Source of the DNA: UBA668 sp049424465
GTDB lineage: Bacteria > Actinomycetota > Acidimicrobiia > Acidimicrobiales > Ilumatobacteraceae
DNA length: 7,099 nucleotides
Direction of reading: 5' to 3'
Assembly: GCA_049424465.1 (NCBI GenBank)
Contig: JBMSSR010000153.1
Coordinates: forward strand, 1 to 7,099
A program made the position numbers and the translations under genes. Below the pieces are notes generated by a model that was not told the origin of the DNA, did not search any database, and was given only the letters and a program-made list of their open reading frames with translations. How positions within the stretch are numbered: the stretch's first letter is position 1; each line of letters starts with the position of its first letter. Positions 5,478 through 7,099 of the stretch are shown one piece after another.

Positions 5478-6893
5478 TCAGAAGGTCGGCAGGATCAGGC
5501 CCGTGCCGGAGATCTTCTGCGCGTGCGACACGCGGTCGAACATGAACGCGAAGTAGGCGTAGATCACGAGGTCGATGCCCAGCGTCTTGGCGTTGGTCTG
5601 CTCGGCCCGGATGAGGGTCGGCGCGTTGGCGTCCTCCCACAGGTGGGATTCGGTCTGCGACACGAAGTAGATCTCGTCCTCGTTGGTGCCGAAGGCCGTC
5701 GAGATGTTGTTGTCGACGATGACCGGGGTTCCCGAGGGCAGGATGCCGCGGAAGCCGTTGCCGTAGCGCTCGCCGTAGTTCTGACCAGCGGTCTGCGTGG
5801 CGACGCCGGGCTGACCGAACAGCGGCCAGGTGGACGTGAGCTGCGACTGCAGCCAGTACCAGCGGCGCGAGTGCATGACCGCGATGACGTCGCCGGGGTG
5901 GGCGTTGAGCATCGCGGCCTCGACGGCGGCCGGGCCGGCGAGGAGCTTGGGGTACAGCTCCGCGGCGGTCGGGGATGCGTCGGTGTAGGCGATCGAGGTC
6001 GCCACGGCCGACAGGCCCACGGTGGCCTTGTTGAGGATGATCGAGTCGAGGTTGGACCGCTGCGCGGAGATCAGGTCCTCGATGATCGTGTCCTCGACAC
6101 CGACGCCACGCTCGGAGCCCTGCCGGGAGACGGTCTGCGAACCAGCGGACGTGAGCACGTTCGCGGTCAGCAGGGTGTCGTCGGCGTTGGTCTCGGAGAC
6201 GGCGCTGTTCTCGGACGTCTGCTCGGCCGCGGTGGTGCCGGTCGTCAGCTTGCCCAGGTTGACGGTCATGCCGACCTCGGGGAGGTCGTGGCTGCGCATC
6301 GCGTCGGCCAGCGGACGGTCGGCGCGCGGCTTGCCGGCGAAGGCGTCCACGAGGTACTGCGGCACGACGATGCCCGAGAATGCCCCGGTGCCCACGGCGC
6401 GGACGTCGAACTGGTCCTGACCGCGGAGCACCCGCTCCTCCTGCGAGTGGCGGGTGATGCGCTCGCGGGCGTCGAAGTCGCCCAGGAGCGAGGCCACGAC
6501 GTCGGACGCGAACATGGTGCCGCGCTTGTCGGTGTCGGGGCGGTAGGTGCGCTCCTCGGTGCCGATGCGGGTCTGGTTCTCGTAGCCGCGGGCCGTGGTG
6601 GGCGCGGTGGCGACGGGGTGGACCTCGCGCGAGAGGCGGTCGGCAGCCGCGTCGCGGCGCTTCTCGTCTTCGAGCTCGGTCACGCGGGCGGCCTGCGCCT
6701 CGAGCTCGGCGTCGAGTCCACGGATCTTCTCGGCGGCGTCGGTGACCTCGCGGGCCTCGTCGTCGGAAGGGTCGCGGCTCTCGGCCGCGCACGCGGTGCG
6801 AACGGCGTCGATCTTGTCCTTGAGCGTCTTGCGCTCGGCGAGCTTCGGGGCCATCGCGGCACGAACCGAAGCGATGAGCTGGTCGATGTTCAC
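5478..6893 (-). CDS. Major capsid protein, HK97 fold, with N-terminal delta/scaffold domain, 471 residues
   Basis: This is the shell subunit of the icosahedral head. The start is GTG at 6893, with GAGGAG 6 bases upstream. Residues 1-90 are a long charged coiled coil (LIASVRAAMAPKLAERKTLK, DAELEAQAARVTELEDEKRR), the delta domain that acts as built-in scaffold in HK97-type capsid proteins and is normally removed by the prohead protease. A flexible stretch at about 95-165 is followed by the HK97 core: GAFSGIVVPQYLVDAFAGK at 170-188, RPLADAMRSHDLPEVGMTVN at 193-212 and EDTIIEDLISAQRSNLDSII at 267-286. Then come AMLNAHPGDVIAVMHSRRWY at 327-346, FRGILPSGTPVIVDNNIST at 381-399 and a C-terminal strand region IDLVIYAYFAFMFDRVSHAQ. 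It is longer than HK97 gp5 (385 residues) because of the long N-terminal part. The cleavage site cannot be placed from sequence alone. Confidence 0.95.
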   Translation of the reverse strand: MNIDQLIASVRAAMAPKLAERKTLKDKIDAVRTACAAESRDPSDDEAREVTDAAEKIRGLDAELEAQAARVTELEDEKRRDAAADRLSREVHPVATAPTTARGYENQTRIGTEERTYRPDTDKRGTMFASDVVASLLGDFDARERITRHSQEERVLRGQDQFDVRAVGTGAFSGIVVPQYLVDAFAGKPRADRPLADAMRSHDLPEVGMTVNLGKLTTGTTAAEQTSENSAVSETNADDTLLTANVLTSAGSQTVSRQGSERGVGVEDTIIEDLISAQRSNLDSIILNKATVGLSAVATSIAYTDASPTAAELYPKLLAGPAAVEAAMLNAHPGDVIAVMHSRRWYWLQSQLTSTWPLFGQPGVATQTAGQNYGERYGNGFRGILPSGTPVIVDNNISTAFGTNEDEIYFVSQTESHLWEDANAPTLIRAEQTNAKTLGIDLVIYAYFAFMFDRVSHAQKISGTGLILPTF

Positions 6894-6899
6894 GACCGT

Positions 6900-6905
6900 C
6901 TCCTC
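6900..6905 (-). promoter_or_regulatory. Ribosome binding site of the capsid gene
   Basis: GAGGAG read on the minus strand, 6 bases before the GTG at 6893, fixes the capsid start. It ends a longer purine run (AAGGGGAGAAGAGGAG) containing a second weaker GGGGAG. Strong initiation fits the need for hundreds of capsid copies per virion. Confidence 0.8.
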
Positions 6906-7023
6906 TTCTCCCCTTGGTGGGGTTCGGGGTGTGTGTTTCGGTCCCAGCGGTGCGACAGGCGGTGGATCGACAGTCAGGCCGTGGCGCGAGCGTCGTCCCC
7001 TACGCGAGGCGTGCGGGGGTGAC

Positions 7024-7045
7024 CGGCGACCCAGGTAGGTCGTCG
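7024..7045 (-). other. Hairpin in the leader between the upstream gene and the capsid gene
   Basis: CGACGACC and GGTCGCCG (minus strand) can pair over 8 positions with one A-C mismatch around a 6-base loop. A smaller 5-bp hairpin (GGGCT-GACC-AGCCC, 7070-7057) surrounds the stop of the upstream gene. No U-tract follows either. The rest of the 170-base gap (6894-7063) shows no open frame with a start signal and no convincing -35/-10 pair. A processing, attenuation or stability element is possible but unproven. Confidence 0.35.
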
Positions 7046-7063
7046 GGGAATGTGGAGGGCTGG

Positions 7064-7099
7064 TCAGCCCAGGGTTGCGGCGAGCAGGTCGAGCGCGTG
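7064..7099 (-). CDS. C-terminal end of an upstream gene (11 codons), product not identifiable
   Basis: The frame reads HALDLLAATLG and stops at TGA (7066-7064). In HK97-like modules the gene just before the capsid gene is commonly the prohead maturation protease or a scaffold, so this could be its end. Eleven residues carry no diagnostic motif, so the identity is left open. It is called coding because the frame is open to the window edge, its composition fits the same strand as all neighbours, and a small hairpin follows its stop. Confidence 0.45.
   Translation of the reverse strand, partial: HALDLLAATLG

Noticed and set aside
5458..6792. A 444-codon minus-strand frame overlapping the capsid gene in another phase
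   Set aside because: Very rich in Arg, Pro and His, with no fold-like pattern, and the capsid frame has clear HK97 features.
5523..7022. A 499-codon plus-strand frame antisense to the capsid gene
   Set aside because: The same GC-bias shadow: low-complexity Gly/Arg/Val/Leu composition, and it runs across the capsid gene and its leader with no good ribosome binding site context.
1..7099. CRISPR arrays, tRNA genes, insertion sequences, attachment sites, integrase or lysis genes
   Set aside because: I looked for direct repeats with spacers, cloverleaf-like elements and terminal inverted repeats on both strands and saw none. The window is filled by structural genes. Weak elements could escape reading by eye.

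Overview
The window is a piece of a siphovirus (long, non-contractile tail) morphogenesis module, either a phage genome or a prophage. All genes lie on the minus strand, so transcription runs from high to low coordinates. The sequence is very G+C-rich (roughly two thirds by eye). Starts are often GTG (6 of the 10 visible), and codons end mostly in G or C. Together with the protein types (an actinophage-like chaperone pair and a minor tail protein of the 'DYVRVEVAF...SSPYYP' kind), this points to a phage of an actinobacterium. The host genus cannot be named from this window.

Layout in order of transcription: 7099-7064, the last 11 codons of an unidentified gene. 7063-6894, a 170-base gap with small hairpins and a strong ribosome binding site. 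6893-5478, HK97-fold major capsid protein with a fused N-terminal coiled-coil delta/scaffold domain. 5459-5423, a perfect 13-bp hairpin. 5394-5194, a 66-residue charged helical protein. 5189-4605, head-tail connector (adaptor). 4608-4150, a probable tail terminator/completion protein. 4139-3975, a 54-residue protein. 3978-2977, major tail (tube) protein. 2973-2518, HK97-gp10-like protein. 2514-2086, tail assembly chaperone (G), extended to 1958 by a predicted -1 ribosomal frameshift (G-T). 1961-243, tape measure protein. 243-1, the N-terminus of a minor (distal) tail protein running off the window.

The genes work as one assembly line. The capsid protein builds the procapsid, the connector and completion proteins join head to tail, and the tube protein polymerises around the tape measure under G and G-T chaperones. 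Minor tail proteins form the tip. Genes are packed with GTGA or TGATG overlaps or gaps of 3-10 bases, consistent with a translationally coupled polycistronic message. I saw no clear promoter inside the window.

The most notable points are the frameshift-encoded chaperone extension, which lacks a canonical slippery heptamer, and the strong U-tract-less hairpin after the capsid gene. Also notable are the position of the gp10-like gene downstream of the tube gene and the overlooked 54-codon gene. I found no defence system, CRISPR array, RNA gene or insertion element. The region is a fairly ordinary structural module, not an obviously new system.
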